Part shown: positions 41,476-48,437 of the stretch, piece by piece
How the letters are laid out: every line of letters starts with the position of its first letter
How positions within the stretch are numbered: the stretch's first letter is position 1
Virus record (IMG/VR): IMGVR_UViG_3300033182_000499
Span: 1 to 64,000 of that record
From: a virus
DNA: 64,000 nt
Reading direction: 5' to 3' (one strand)
Position numbers and translations under genes: made by a program
Notes under the pieces: model-generated
Told to the model about the DNA's origin: nothing
The model's input: only the letters and a program-made list of their open reading frames with translations
Database searches by the model: none

Positions 41476-42171
41476 CTATGTCATCTCCACTAAAAAGTAT
41501 TCTGTTTCATAATCACCATCAACAAAGTTTAATTTAGCCAATCCTTCTGTTGAGATTTTTAGTGATGATGTACTAGCTCCTCTGTTTGCTAGTAATATAC
41601 CTTTTAGATATTCAGATGAGAAAGAGATTCCAACCACATCACCCTCACACGTAGCATCAACGTTCATTGAGATACGGTTAGTATTGATGTTAGAATAGTT
41701 TAGTACAATCTTTGACTTACCACCTTTACTCATAAAAGTAAATGTATCGGTGTCCGACAACGCACCCTTTGACTTTACAAACTTACTAACAAAGTCATCG
41801 TTTAAGGGAATCTCAATAGTAAAGTTAGGTAATTGTTTTAAGTCAGGTACAGGTGGAATAACCGATGGAGCAGCCAACATATAATTTACTTCTGTACTGT
41901 TGTCTGAAAACACAATGGAACTTTCACCTTCTGTAATTTCTACATTACTGTCCAAAACACTCAACAATGATTTAAGTTGTGAAGTAGTATAAATACCGAA
42001 CTCACCATTTGGGAACCCACTATCATTTACTTTTACTTCACCAAGGAGTGTTTTATCTTCCGAAATCATACGAACTGAAATGTCCGTGTCCGTTGATTTT
42101 ACCATTACTGATTCTATACTACCACCAAGAGAGTATCTGTTTATAAAACCATCAAGTTTATTCTTTTCCAT
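41476..42171 (-). CDS. Sliding clamp gp45 (231 aa)
   Basis: Strand-rich PCNA-like protein with repeated clamp strands (VKSTDTDISVRMISEDKTLL, EFGIYTTSQLKSLLSVLD, VVGISFSSEYLKGILLAN) and position directly upstream of gp44 with one base between. It forms the trimeric ring that holds the polymerase on DNA, and in T4-like phages also activates late transcription. Confidence 0.85.
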   Translation of the reverse strand: MEKNKLDGFINRYSLGGSIESVMVKSTDTDISVRMISEDKTLLGEVKVNDSGFPNGEFGIYTTSQLKSLLSVLDSNVEITEGESSIVFSDNSTEVNYMLAAPSVIPPVPDLKQLPNFTIEIPLNDDFVSKFVKSKGALSDTDTFTFMSKGGKSKIVLNYSNINTNRISMNVDATCEGDVVGISFSSEYLKGILLANRGASTSSLKISTEGLAKLNFVDGDYETEYFLVEMT

Positions 42172-42235
42172 TTATAACTATTTTGTATTATTGTTGTGTA
42201 TTAAAATTAGAGATTAAATCAGTAAACATCAAATA

Positions 42236-42430
42236 TTACTTCTTTTCCCAAAGTAGATGTTTCCAAGTATCACCCTTCACTATTTTTCTGATATTAGTTG
42301 TTGATACTTTATAATTTCTTGCAATAACTCGGATGTTCCTATGTCCTATACTCCAAAGTGTTCGTATTTGTTGTACGTCTCCACTTGAGAGTTTAGACAT
42401 TGGGTGTTGTTCTCCTAGTAATTTTGCCAT
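42236..42430 (-). CDS. Helix-turn-helix protein, possibly homing-endonuclease related (64 aa)
   Basis: The motif KLSSGDVQQIRTLW followed by RNIRVIARNYKVSTTNIRKI and VKGDTWKHLLW is the helix-turn-helix/NUMOD-like module seen at the ends of HNH homing endonucleases in phages. It shares a base with the polymerase C-terminal piece and lies just upstream of gp45. It may be a free module or a remnant of the same mobile element that marks the polymerase gene. Confidence 0.6.
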   Translation of the reverse strand: MAKLLGEQHPMSKLSSGDVQQIRTLWSIGHRNIRVIARNYKVSTTNIRKIVKGDTWKHLLWEKK

Positions 42431-43299
42431 TAGAAACTAAAAAATTGGTTTGCCTTTAAGTTGATGTTCTCAAAACTTTCCCAATCAAGGGCTTCGTAGA
42501 AATCAAGTATCTTCTTTCTTAACAGTCTATCAAACATTTTGTCGTAATCCGCATATGTGGATATAAAATCTATAACCTCTTGTGGGTCATCACTACCTTT
42601 GAGTGCCATAATGTCTAGGTTTAGTGGGTTTTGTTTAAGATACATCCACACAATCTTTTCACCATCGGTGATAGGTGGGATTTTATCTTCTAATCCCATT
42701 TCCTTTAAGAAGTTGTTGTAGTAAATGGCCGACTTGACGTGAGCAGGTGTACCTTTCTTTACATCACTCAACCCACCTCTAATTGAATATTTCTTTATAC
42801 CCTTTACACCTGTGGGTTTACCTACTTCCATAAATGGTCGTTTGGTTAGACTGTCTTTAAAGTCCAATAAATTACTATCCACCACATCTTTCTCAACACC
42901 ATTGAGTAAGTCCATCAACATACTCTTCATAAATGTCTTAAATGCCTTTGGAAAGTCAGACCTAACCACATCTAATCCTTTGTAATCAATATCATCTTTG
43001 GTTACACCGTTCTCCCAAATGATTTTCTGTACGTATCGTTTCTTGGAAATCCATATACCTCTACGTGCGATATTCTCTTGTTTAATCTCAAACCGATGTG
43101 AACCTTGTAGGTTAAACATACGTTTGGCCATTACGTCATAACTTTTGTTGATAAAGTTTTGTACTTCTTGTGCTACATCTGCAATCAAAGAACACATAAG
43201 TTCTTCATCGTCAACATCAATGTCAGGATTTTTGGCTCTAATTACAGGTATTGCCGATAAGAATGTAGAGTCGGTTAGGTGTCCGTGTATATAACCCAC
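42430..43299 (-). CDS. DNA polymerase gp43, C-terminal part (after motif C; 289 aa frame)
   Basis: From DSTFLSAIPVI the chain is a normal B-family palm/thumb: ARRGIWISKKRYVQ is the KKRY motif and the rest fits thumb helices. The recorded frame opens with a GTG at 43297-43299 and would read YIHGHLTDS, which has lost the first Asp of DTDS. The other frame just upstream gives VIYTDT; joining the two across five bases restores VIYTDTDS. The enzymatically needed reading is thus not the simple frame. See the recoding site at 43270-43323. Confidence 0.8.
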   Translation of the reverse strand: MGYIHGHLTDSTFLSAIPVIRAKNPDIDVDDEELMCSLIADVAQEVQNFINKSYDVMAKRMFNLQGSHRFEIKQENIARRGIWISKKRYVQKIIWENGVTKDDIDYKGLDVVRSDFPKAFKTFMKSMLMDLLNGVEKDVVDSNLLDFKDSLTKRPFMEVGKPTGVKGIKKYSIRGGLSDVKKGTPAHVKSAIYYNNFLKEMGLEDKIPPITDGEKIVWMYLKQNPLNLDIMALKGSDDPQEVIDFISTYADYDKMFDRLLRKKILDFYEALDWESFENINLKANQFFSF

Positions 43300-43323
43300 T
43301 CAAACGGATTACTTACACGGACA
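43270..43323 (-). promoter_or_regulatory. Candidate ribosome-bypass site in DNA polymerase motif C
   Basis: In mRNA order: codon ACC (43278-43280), stop UAA (43275-43277), second ACC (43273-43275), then GAC TCT. A hop from the first to the second ACC (+5) yields T-D-S and the consensus VIYTDTDS. Upstream, 43314-43323 and 43280-43289 form a perfect 10-base-pair stem (24-nt loop) that ends on the first base of the take-off codon. The short frame entering the site is 43275-43361 (MKIKKIKRVGG ... VIYTDT). Confidence 0.6.
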
Positions 43324-43341
43324 TTAGAGCCTCCAACTCTT

Positions 43342-43488
43342 TTAATCTTTTTTATTTTCATATACTTTTATATTATTACAATAATCAATTTCTACAAATT
43401 TACAATCAAGTTCTTTCATAATGTTTTCTCTTCTCAAAACATCTCTTTCACTTAAACTACCATCGTGGTTGAAGTTATGAGTTAGTTT
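43342..43488 (-). pseudogene. Relic ORF between the polymerase pieces (homing-endonuclease-like)
   Basis: A 48-codon frame without its own start, reading LTHNFNHDGSLSERDVLRRE then NIMKELDCKFVEIDYCNN. The 'RD..R..N......C..EI.Y' order recalls the C-terminal part of Vsr/EDxHD-like homing endonucleases. It is in another frame than either polymerase piece and fills the gap between them. Identification is by eye and uncertain. Confidence 0.4.
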
Positions 43489-45260
43489 TTATGAATGAAT
43501 CCTGAAATTATTTCATCTACTTCTTCTAATTCCTTACCGAATATGGTAATCGTTTCACCGTTCCGTTTAACGTTATACATCACTTCCTCAAATGCAAATA
43601 CAGTTCCTTCATCAGTTTCCAATTCTATTGAGTTTCCCAATAGTTTATTGTAGTAATGGTTTGCCATATCACTACTGAACTTGATGACTTCTTGACCTAC
43701 TGATGTTACTGCGAGGGCGTTGTCCACATCATACCATCTCCAACCTTTAAGTCCCAAACAACCATAGATTGAGTTGAGTAGTACCTTTTGGATTATCTGT
43801 CTACTTTTATAGTATTCGTATTGGGCATCATTACCCTCGTTACCATACTTTTTCATTAAGTTTTTAAACTCAACTCGTTGGTCAAACCACGTTCTCAATA
43901 TCTTTGGGATTATACCATCAATATCTGTTCGGTAAAGTATACCGTTTGAGGATATACTGAACTTGGTGTCGTTAAGAAACTCACCGAAACCTTCTTTATC
44001 AAAATCGTATACACCGTCATTGATAATCTCAACTTTAATATTTGTGAGTTTACCTGAACTATACTCTTTAAAATCCCAATCTAATACCTTACCTACCTTT
44101 GTTTCAGGTGATATGTTTAGACTCATAATGATTGATGGATACATAGAAGTCAAGTCCAAATCAAAGATGTAGTCGTAACGGCCGGGTTTGGGTTGTTTTA
44201 CATACGCACCCATAAACGTACCCTCACTATCAGTTCGGGGTGGTCGGTTATCTGCGACTTTATTACCGTTTCTACGTAAGTAACAAAGAATAGAACCTTC
44301 CAAAAACCTACTTGAAGAATAGATGTTCTCATATGGTACGTGTCCTACCGACGCAATACCTATACTCTGTTCTAAAAACTTGAGTTTGTTTTCTAAATCA
44401 ACAATCAACTTTACGTCAACCAAGTTGTATTCTATGAACTTCTCAATATCATTCTTTTTTAATTGGTCTAATGTACCCTCATACTCAACCTTACCTTGGC
44501 CTAACTCAAACTCACCAACATTGTCTAACCGATAAGATGATAATTGAGTATAGGTGAAGTTTTTGTAAATAGGTAAGTAGTCTAAACAACTAACCCCTGC
44601 GATAAAGTATCGTTCTTTTCTATTATTGTATTCCACAACCCCAATCGGTGATAAGTTGTTAGCAAATGTAGTACCCATCACTCGTTTGGCACGATTATAC
44701 AAATACGGTATATCAAAAAAGTCAATGTTCCAACCTGTAACTACTGTTGGTGCACACTCTCTCCACTTACTGAAAAACTTGTCTAACAACTCTTCTTCAG
44801 TATCACAACGGAATAGTTTGTAATCATCTGTAATTCGGTTCTCTACCTCGTTAAACTCATCAATGATATAAACTCCATACTCTTGTGTAGTTTCATCATA
44901 ATAAGCAACTGATGTGATAGGATTATTACCTTCATTGGGGTCAGGTAATTGACCTTCCATACTAACCTCAATATCAAAGTAAAATCTGTTTTGCCATTTG
45001 GCGGGTTCATCGGTATGACCATATAGTTCTACCAATAGTTGTGTATCATTAGGAACATCCTTTTCATACGCCTGTGGGGCATCGTGGTAGTATGTAGTCT
45101 TCTTACACTTTGTACCGTCCAACGAAGTATATTCACCGTATGGGTCAGGAACAAACGCAGTCTTTCTCCACTCAAATACCTGATGTCCTTTCTCGTCATC
45201 CCAAAGATGAACGTTGTAATGGTTGTAGTTTATCTGTTTAAGATATATGTTTTGGTACAT
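43482..45260 (-). CDS. DNA polymerase gp43, N-terminal part (exonuclease and palm to motif B; 592 aa)
   Basis: B-family polymerase. Exo I is YFDIEVSMEG, Exo II VTGWNIDFFDIPYLYNR, Exo III YNLVDVKLIVDL; motif A is FDLDLTSMYPSII and motif B KVLLNSIYGCLG. The frame stops (TAA 43482-43484) after ELEEVDEIISGFIHKN, before motif C. The rest of the enzyme continues at 43361 and below. A split gp43 is known in some T4-like phages with homing genes between the parts; here the break is close to the active site. Confidence 0.85.
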   Translation of the reverse strand: MYQNIYLKQINYNHYNVHLWDDEKGHQVFEWRKTAFVPDPYGEYTSLDGTKCKKTTYYHDAPQAYEKDVPNDTQLLVELYGHTDEPAKWQNRFYFDIEVSMEGQLPDPNEGNNPITSVAYYDETTQEYGVYIIDEFNEVENRITDDYKLFRCDTEEELLDKFFSKWRECAPTVVTGWNIDFFDIPYLYNRAKRVMGTTFANNLSPIGVVEYNNRKERYFIAGVSCLDYLPIYKNFTYTQLSSYRLDNVGEFELGQGKVEYEGTLDQLKKNDIEKFIEYNLVDVKLIVDLENKLKFLEQSIGIASVGHVPYENIYSSSRFLEGSILCYLRRNGNKVADNRPPRTDSEGTFMGAYVKQPKPGRYDYIFDLDLTSMYPSIIMSLNISPETKVGKVLDWDFKEYSSGKLTNIKVEIINDGVYDFDKEGFGEFLNDTKFSISSNGILYRTDIDGIIPKILRTWFDQRVEFKNLMKKYGNEGNDAQYEYYKSRQIIQKVLLNSIYGCLGLKGWRWYDVDNALAVTSVGQEVIKFSSDMANHYYNKLLGNSIELETDEGTVFAFEEVMYNVKRNGETITIFGKELEEVDEIISGFIHKN

Positions 45261-45282
45261 TAAAAAGGTCTAAAGTAACTTT

Positions 45283-45726
45283 TTATTTTGGTTGGTCTAT
45301 ACCTGACAATCTAGGTAATTTTACGGTAGAAATCAAATAATCAAATATTTCTTGTACTAGTTCATTTGGAACATAAGCCGCGTAAACATCATCAGGTTGA
45401 AAGGCGTGATAACCTATTTTGTTAAATATTTTGTGAGTAACTACAACAAAGTCATAACGATTATCAAGTTTCTCAATCGCCATTTCCCACGAATCATAAT
45501 CGTATGGGTTCTTTGAATTTATCTTTGGAGAACAAAAGTCATTTTCACTTGCATACAGATGTAAGATATAATCACCTATCTCAATAGAATCAAATGGTGA
45601 AGTTATTTCAAACTCCTCGTCTGCCCACATATCGTCATCTTCCACACCTTCCATAAGGGTGATATAGTTACGAAAATCAACCATATAATTCTCCGTTTGG
45701 TTCTCTTTATTATAATTATCATTCAT
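45283..45726 (-). CDS. Acidic hypothetical protein (147 aa)
   Basis: The longest frame begins at 45768, but those codons cross the terminator hairpin at 45740-45773; the Met at 45724-45726 (MNDNYNKENQ) follows it and is preferred. The product is acidic with DFRNYITLMEGVEDDD, a Tyr-rich strand region and a helical end. It lies 22 bases upstream of gp43. Function unknown. Confidence 0.6.
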   Translation of the reverse strand: MNDNYNKENQTENYMVDFRNYITLMEGVEDDDMWADEEFEITSPFDSIEIGDYILHLYASENDFCSPKINSKNPYDYDSWEMAIEKLDNRYDFVVVTHKIFNKIGYHAFQPDDVYAAYVPNELVQEIFDYLISTVKLPRLSGIDQPK

Positions 45727-45739
45727 AGAGTAAATGTAT

Positions 45740-45773
45740 AAAAAAAATGGGTGGAAAACAAATCCCACCCATT
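45740..45773 (-). terminator. Rho-independent terminator
   Basis: On the minus strand, AATGGGTGG (45765-45773 complement) pairs with CCACCCATT (45746-45754) as a 9-base-pair stem with a 10-nt loop, followed by a run of T. It closes the transcript of the metallopeptidase gene that stops at 45791. Confidence 0.75.
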
Positions 45774-45790
45774 AACCATAACTTGAAATA

Positions 45791-46171
45791 TCATACATAA
45801 TAAGTCAACAAAGCCTCTTCCATTTGTTGGTTCCATCTTTTAGGGTCAATCTCAATACCCAACTCGTTGGCGAGATTAAGACCACGGTTCCAAGCGTCAA
45901 CTTCATTCATAAACTGATACATCATAAACTCTTTAGGTTTCTCCATATCGTCAACATTCTTGTAGTGGTTAGGCCCATACTCACCCTCGGGTTGTAATGA
46001 ATGTCCGGCTTCGTGGAGTAGGGTAATTAACCCATTCTTTTCAAGATTGTAATTGTGATGAAGATAAATAGTTTTGGTTTCACCATTGTTTAGGAAAGCA
46101 GTGAAGTTAGATATCTCAACACTTACATCAATCTGTTTTAGGTAGTCAACTACTTTTTGATAATTTTTCAT
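45791..46171 (-). CDS. Zinc metallopeptidase-like protein, ImmA/IrrE type (126 aa)
   Basis: LITLLHEAGHSLQPEGEYG contains the HEAGH zinc motif and NEVDAWNRGL supplies the third ligand Glu. This short form resembles ImmA/IrrE (M78) peptidases, which cut repressors or stress regulators. It could inactivate a host regulator early in infection; that is inference. It shares an ATGA overlap with the small membrane gene upstream and is followed by a terminator. Confidence 0.7.
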   Translation of the reverse strand: MKNYQKVVDYLKQIDVSVEISNFTAFLNNGETKTIYLHHNYNLEKNGLITLLHEAGHSLQPEGEYGPNHYKNVDDMEKPKEFMMYQFMNEVDAWNRGLNLANELGIEIDPKRWNQQMEEALLTYYV

Positions 46172-46269
46172 AATGGTAAGGGTGAATCAATGTAAAAGTA
46201 AATTAGTGAAAGTATCAATAAGATACCTAAGTAAATCTTTTCTTTGGTGGTGATTTTATTTGATTTCAT
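46168..46269 (-). CDS. Tiny membrane protein (33 aa)
   Basis: Too short for routine calling. ATG at 46267-46269 follows the promoter at 46300-46328 and the conserved leader (CAACCCCTTACT). The product MKSNKITTKEKIYLGILLIL continues SLIYFYIDSPLPL: basic start and one membrane helix. It ends in an ATGA overlap with the peptidase gene. Confidence 0.6.
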   Translation of the reverse strand: MKSNKITTKEKIYLGILLILSLIYFYIDSPLPL

Positions 46270-46299
46270 AAGTAAGGGGTTGATTAACATTACATAAAT

Positions 46300-46328
46300 A
46301 AGATAATGATTCTGGCAATTAAAGTCAA
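46300..46328 (-). promoter_or_regulatory. Sigma70-type promoter (TTGACT-N17-TATCTT)
   Basis: Minus strand TTGACT at 46323-46328 and TATCTT at 46300-46305, 17 bases apart. The transcript leader contains ATGTAATGTTAATCAACCCC, also found behind the 46582-46610 promoter. Confidence 0.6.
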
Positions 46329-46549
46329 GAACCAATCAAAATATTTTTGATTCCTTTTAACATAAATAAGTCATCTTTTTTGTCTTTTTTGTTTCCCGTG
46401 ATTTGGGAAGCCAACCTTGCCACTTCCTGATATTTACGAGAAGTAGTAGTGTTAAACTCATTCTCAAATACAGAAGTAGATGAGGATGGAGTTGATAAGG
46501 TGGTTATTGATTGATAAGTGTTTGTTGAAGTTCTAAATACGTGGTTCAT
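46325..46549 (-). CDS. Ser/Thr-rich hypothetical protein (74 aa)
   Basis: First 40 residues are rich in Ser, Thr and Asn (STNTYQSITTLSTPSSSTSV), then a basic helix with KKDKKDDLFMLKGIKNI. It has its own promoter (46582-46610) and the conserved leader CAACCCCTTACT before its ATG. It stops within the next promoter. Unknown function. Confidence 0.55.
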   Translation of the reverse strand: MNHVFRTSTNTYQSITTLSTPSSSTSVFENEFNTTTSRKYQEVARLASQITGNKKDKKDDLFMLKGIKNILIGS

Positions 46550-46581
46550 AATAGTAAGGGGTTGGTTAACATTACATCTAT

Positions 46582-46610
46582 AATATAAAAAAAGGGATTA
46601 ACAATGTCAA
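46582..46610 (-). promoter_or_regulatory. Sigma70-type promoter (TTGACA-N17-TATATT)
   Basis: Minus strand TTGACA at 46605-46610 and TATATT at 46582-46587, spacer 17. The -35 and spacer lie inside the terminator hairpin of the upstream gene (46587-46618), so promoter and terminator share the same bases. Confidence 0.7.
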
Positions 46611-46618
46611 CCCCTTTT
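46587..46618 (-). terminator. Rho-independent terminator overlapping a promoter
   Basis: On the minus strand AAAAGGGGTTGAC pairs with GTTAATCCCTTTT in a 13-base-pair stem (two G-T pairs) with a 3-nt loop and further T on the 3' side. It ends the transcript of the 46641-46850 gene. Confidence 0.6.
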
Positions 46619-46640
46619 CCAAAAAAATATAAAGTTTTTT

Positions 46641-46850
46641 TTATCCAATCACTTCAATAACTCTACTTTGACGTGATTGTTTTACTGTGAAGTCACTATG
46701 TGGTGCAACTTCGTTTAGGTGTTCGGTTACTTTTGCTTCACTTTCAGTAACTGATTGAGCATCAACCAAGATAATTTCTCTTCGTTTCTTCTCTTTTCCA
46801 TTATTCAGTTCTTCAACGTATTCAACTGTAACTTCGTAGTAATTTACCAT
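46641..46850 (-). CDS. DUF4494-like protein (69 aa)
   Basis: YYEVTVEYVEELNNGKEKKR followed by EIILVDAQSVTESEAKVTEH resembles DUF4494, a family found in Bacteroidota and their phages. The product is small and soluble. It is followed by a terminator and precedes a promoter, so it ends an operon with the histone-like gene upstream. This family match also supports the host assignment. Confidence 0.6.
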   Translation of the reverse strand: MVNYYEVTVEYVEELNNGKEKKRREIILVDAQSVTESEAKVTEHLNEVAPHSDFTVKQSRQSRVIEVIG

Positions 46851-46867
46851 TGTCTTTTACTTTTTTG

Positions 46868-47038
46868 TTATTTGTTTTCTGCTACGGATGCCTTACGGTA
46901 TTCAGTAACAAGTTTTTTAAGTTCACCAACTGCTTTTCTAGCTCGTTGTTGAGAGGCCTTAGTGTCACCATTGTGTTCTTCCTCAAAGGTTTCCCATAGG
47001 TCTTTCATTTCTTGGTATAGTTCTTGTGCTGTTGCCAT
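46868..47038 (-). CDS. Histone H1/Hc1-like small protein (56 aa)
   Basis: Too short for routine calling. MATAQELYQEMKDLWETFEE then KASQQRARKAVGELKKLVTE and YRKASVAENK follow the helix pattern of Bacteroidota Hc1-type histone-like proteins ('t..RaRk.l.eLkkl...yRk'), though with fewer Lys. It would bind DNA. It lies 28 bases downstream of the helicase gene in the same operon. Confidence 0.55.
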   Translation of the reverse strand: MATAQELYQEMKDLWETFEEEHNGDTKASQQRARKAVGELKKLVTEYRKASVAENK

Positions 47039-47066
47039 TTTATATTGTTTTAGTTTATGTTATAGT

Positions 47067-48437
47067 TTATCCAAAATCGTTTGAAACAGTTGGTGTCTTT
47101 TTGTATAATTCATACTTTTGTTTTAACTGTTTCTTTTCGTAAGTTTGTTGTTCTTGTTCTACTTTTTTGTTGTCTGCAGGTGTGTCAAAGATGTGAAACT
47201 TACCAATGTTAGTATCCATTGATGCATTAAACGTCATACCGTCAGGCCCAAATCTGTTCTTTATAATATGAACTCTAGCTCTATTATTCAACTTATCAAC
47301 GTCTTTCCTAATTACACTCATAATAAAGTCAGCAGTCATAACCTTTTTGTATGAATCAGCAATACCCGAAGCACCAATCACATCACTACCCAATGAATCT
47401 CTATTGGTTTGTGTAGCAGTCCAAATTGGTATTCCTAACTTACCTGATATACCACGTAATTCTTCATAGATATTACCCATATCGTCATAACTATTCCCCG
47501 TGGATTTCTTACCACTATCCAATAAGTCTGCGTAGTCTAAAACAATTAGGTCAACTTTTTTGAGTTGAACCACTTTCTCAATAAATGCTTCTAGTCCGTG
47601 AGTAGATACTGAACGAGTAGGGAATTGTCTAATATCCAAATTACCCGGCACCTGTCCTAGTTTTTCTACCAATAAACTACTATCCTCTTGTAAGACCGAA
47701 AATGGTTTACCTGTTAGGATAGTGTCATATCGTCTAGCAACATAGTCATCACTCAACTCCAATGTGATATGTAATACATTGTGTCCGTGTGTAACTGCGT
47801 TGTATCCTATTTGACACAACACCCAAGTTTTACCAATACCACTTGGAGCGGCCACTACACCAATCTCCCCCGAACCCAAACCACCTGCGGTTATATCATC
47901 AATGGTTTTCATATACACAGGTGTGGCTTTTCTTACATTGTTTAATCTAGCCTCAACGTGGTCAACCCAATTGTGTCCAATCTCTTTACTCATCCCTGCT
48001 TTAAGTGCATCATCCACCAAGGTTTTAATCTCATCATACTCACCTCGTTTGAGTAAGTCGGTTGATTGTAGAATGGCTTTCTTTAACTTTTGATTCTTAC
48101 AGAAAGATTCAAATTGGTCTTTCACAAACTCTACGTCATCAAGTTTATCTGTGGTGTAGATTTCTTTGATTGACTTTTTAACACTTTCTTGGAACGAGGA
48201 TGATTGGATGGATTTAACACTAAGAGCCAATACATCCATCGTAATACATTTCTTATACTCTGTATAATATGTAATTACTTGTTCTACTACCCATTGGTGT
48301 TCTTCTCTCTCAAAATAACTTGACTCTACAATATCAAAGATGTCTTGTAAAAACTTTACATCGTGTATGAGAGAGTATATAACTTTTATTTGAAATGATT
48401 TACCAAACTCTGAGAGTTTATCTATGTATGCGACCAT
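47067..48437 (-). CDS. Replicative DNA helicase gp41 (456 aa)
   Basis: DnaB/gp41-type helicase: an N-terminal helical domain (about 1-150), then the RecA core with Walker A APSGIGKTWVL, DLIVLDYADLL as Walker B, ATQTNRDS and the H4-like HIIKNRFGPDG. It unwinds DNA at the fork and recruits the primase. It starts at the base where the flap nuclease stops. No intein is present. Confidence 0.85.
   Translation of the reverse strand: MVAYIDKLSEFGKSFQIKVIYSLIHDVKFLQDIFDIVESSYFEREEHQWVVEQVITYYTEYKKCITMDVLALSVKSIQSSSFQESVKKSIKEIYTTDKLDDVEFVKDQFESFCKNQKLKKAILQSTDLLKRGEYDEIKTLVDDALKAGMSKEIGHNWVDHVEARLNNVRKATPVYMKTIDDITAGGLGSGEIGVVAAPSGIGKTWVLCQIGYNAVTHGHNVLHITLELSDDYVARRYDTILTGKPFSVLQEDSSLLVEKLGQVPGNLDIRQFPTRSVSTHGLEAFIEKVVQLKKVDLIVLDYADLLDSGKKSTGNSYDDMGNIYEELRGISGKLGIPIWTATQTNRDSLGSDVIGASGIADSYKKVMTADFIMSVIRKDVDKLNNRARVHIIKNRFGPDGMTFNASMDTNIGKFHIFDTPADNKKVEQEQQTYEKKQLKQKYELYKKTPTVSNDFG

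Noticed and set aside
43270-43361. An intein at DNA polymerase motif C
   Set aside because: Motif C is a known intein site, but there is no Cys/Ser-led N-terminal block and no His-Asn before DS; only five bases separate the two frames.
45727-45768. N-terminal extension of the 147-residue protein
   Set aside because: Those codons cross the terminator hairpin, and the next Met lies just after it.
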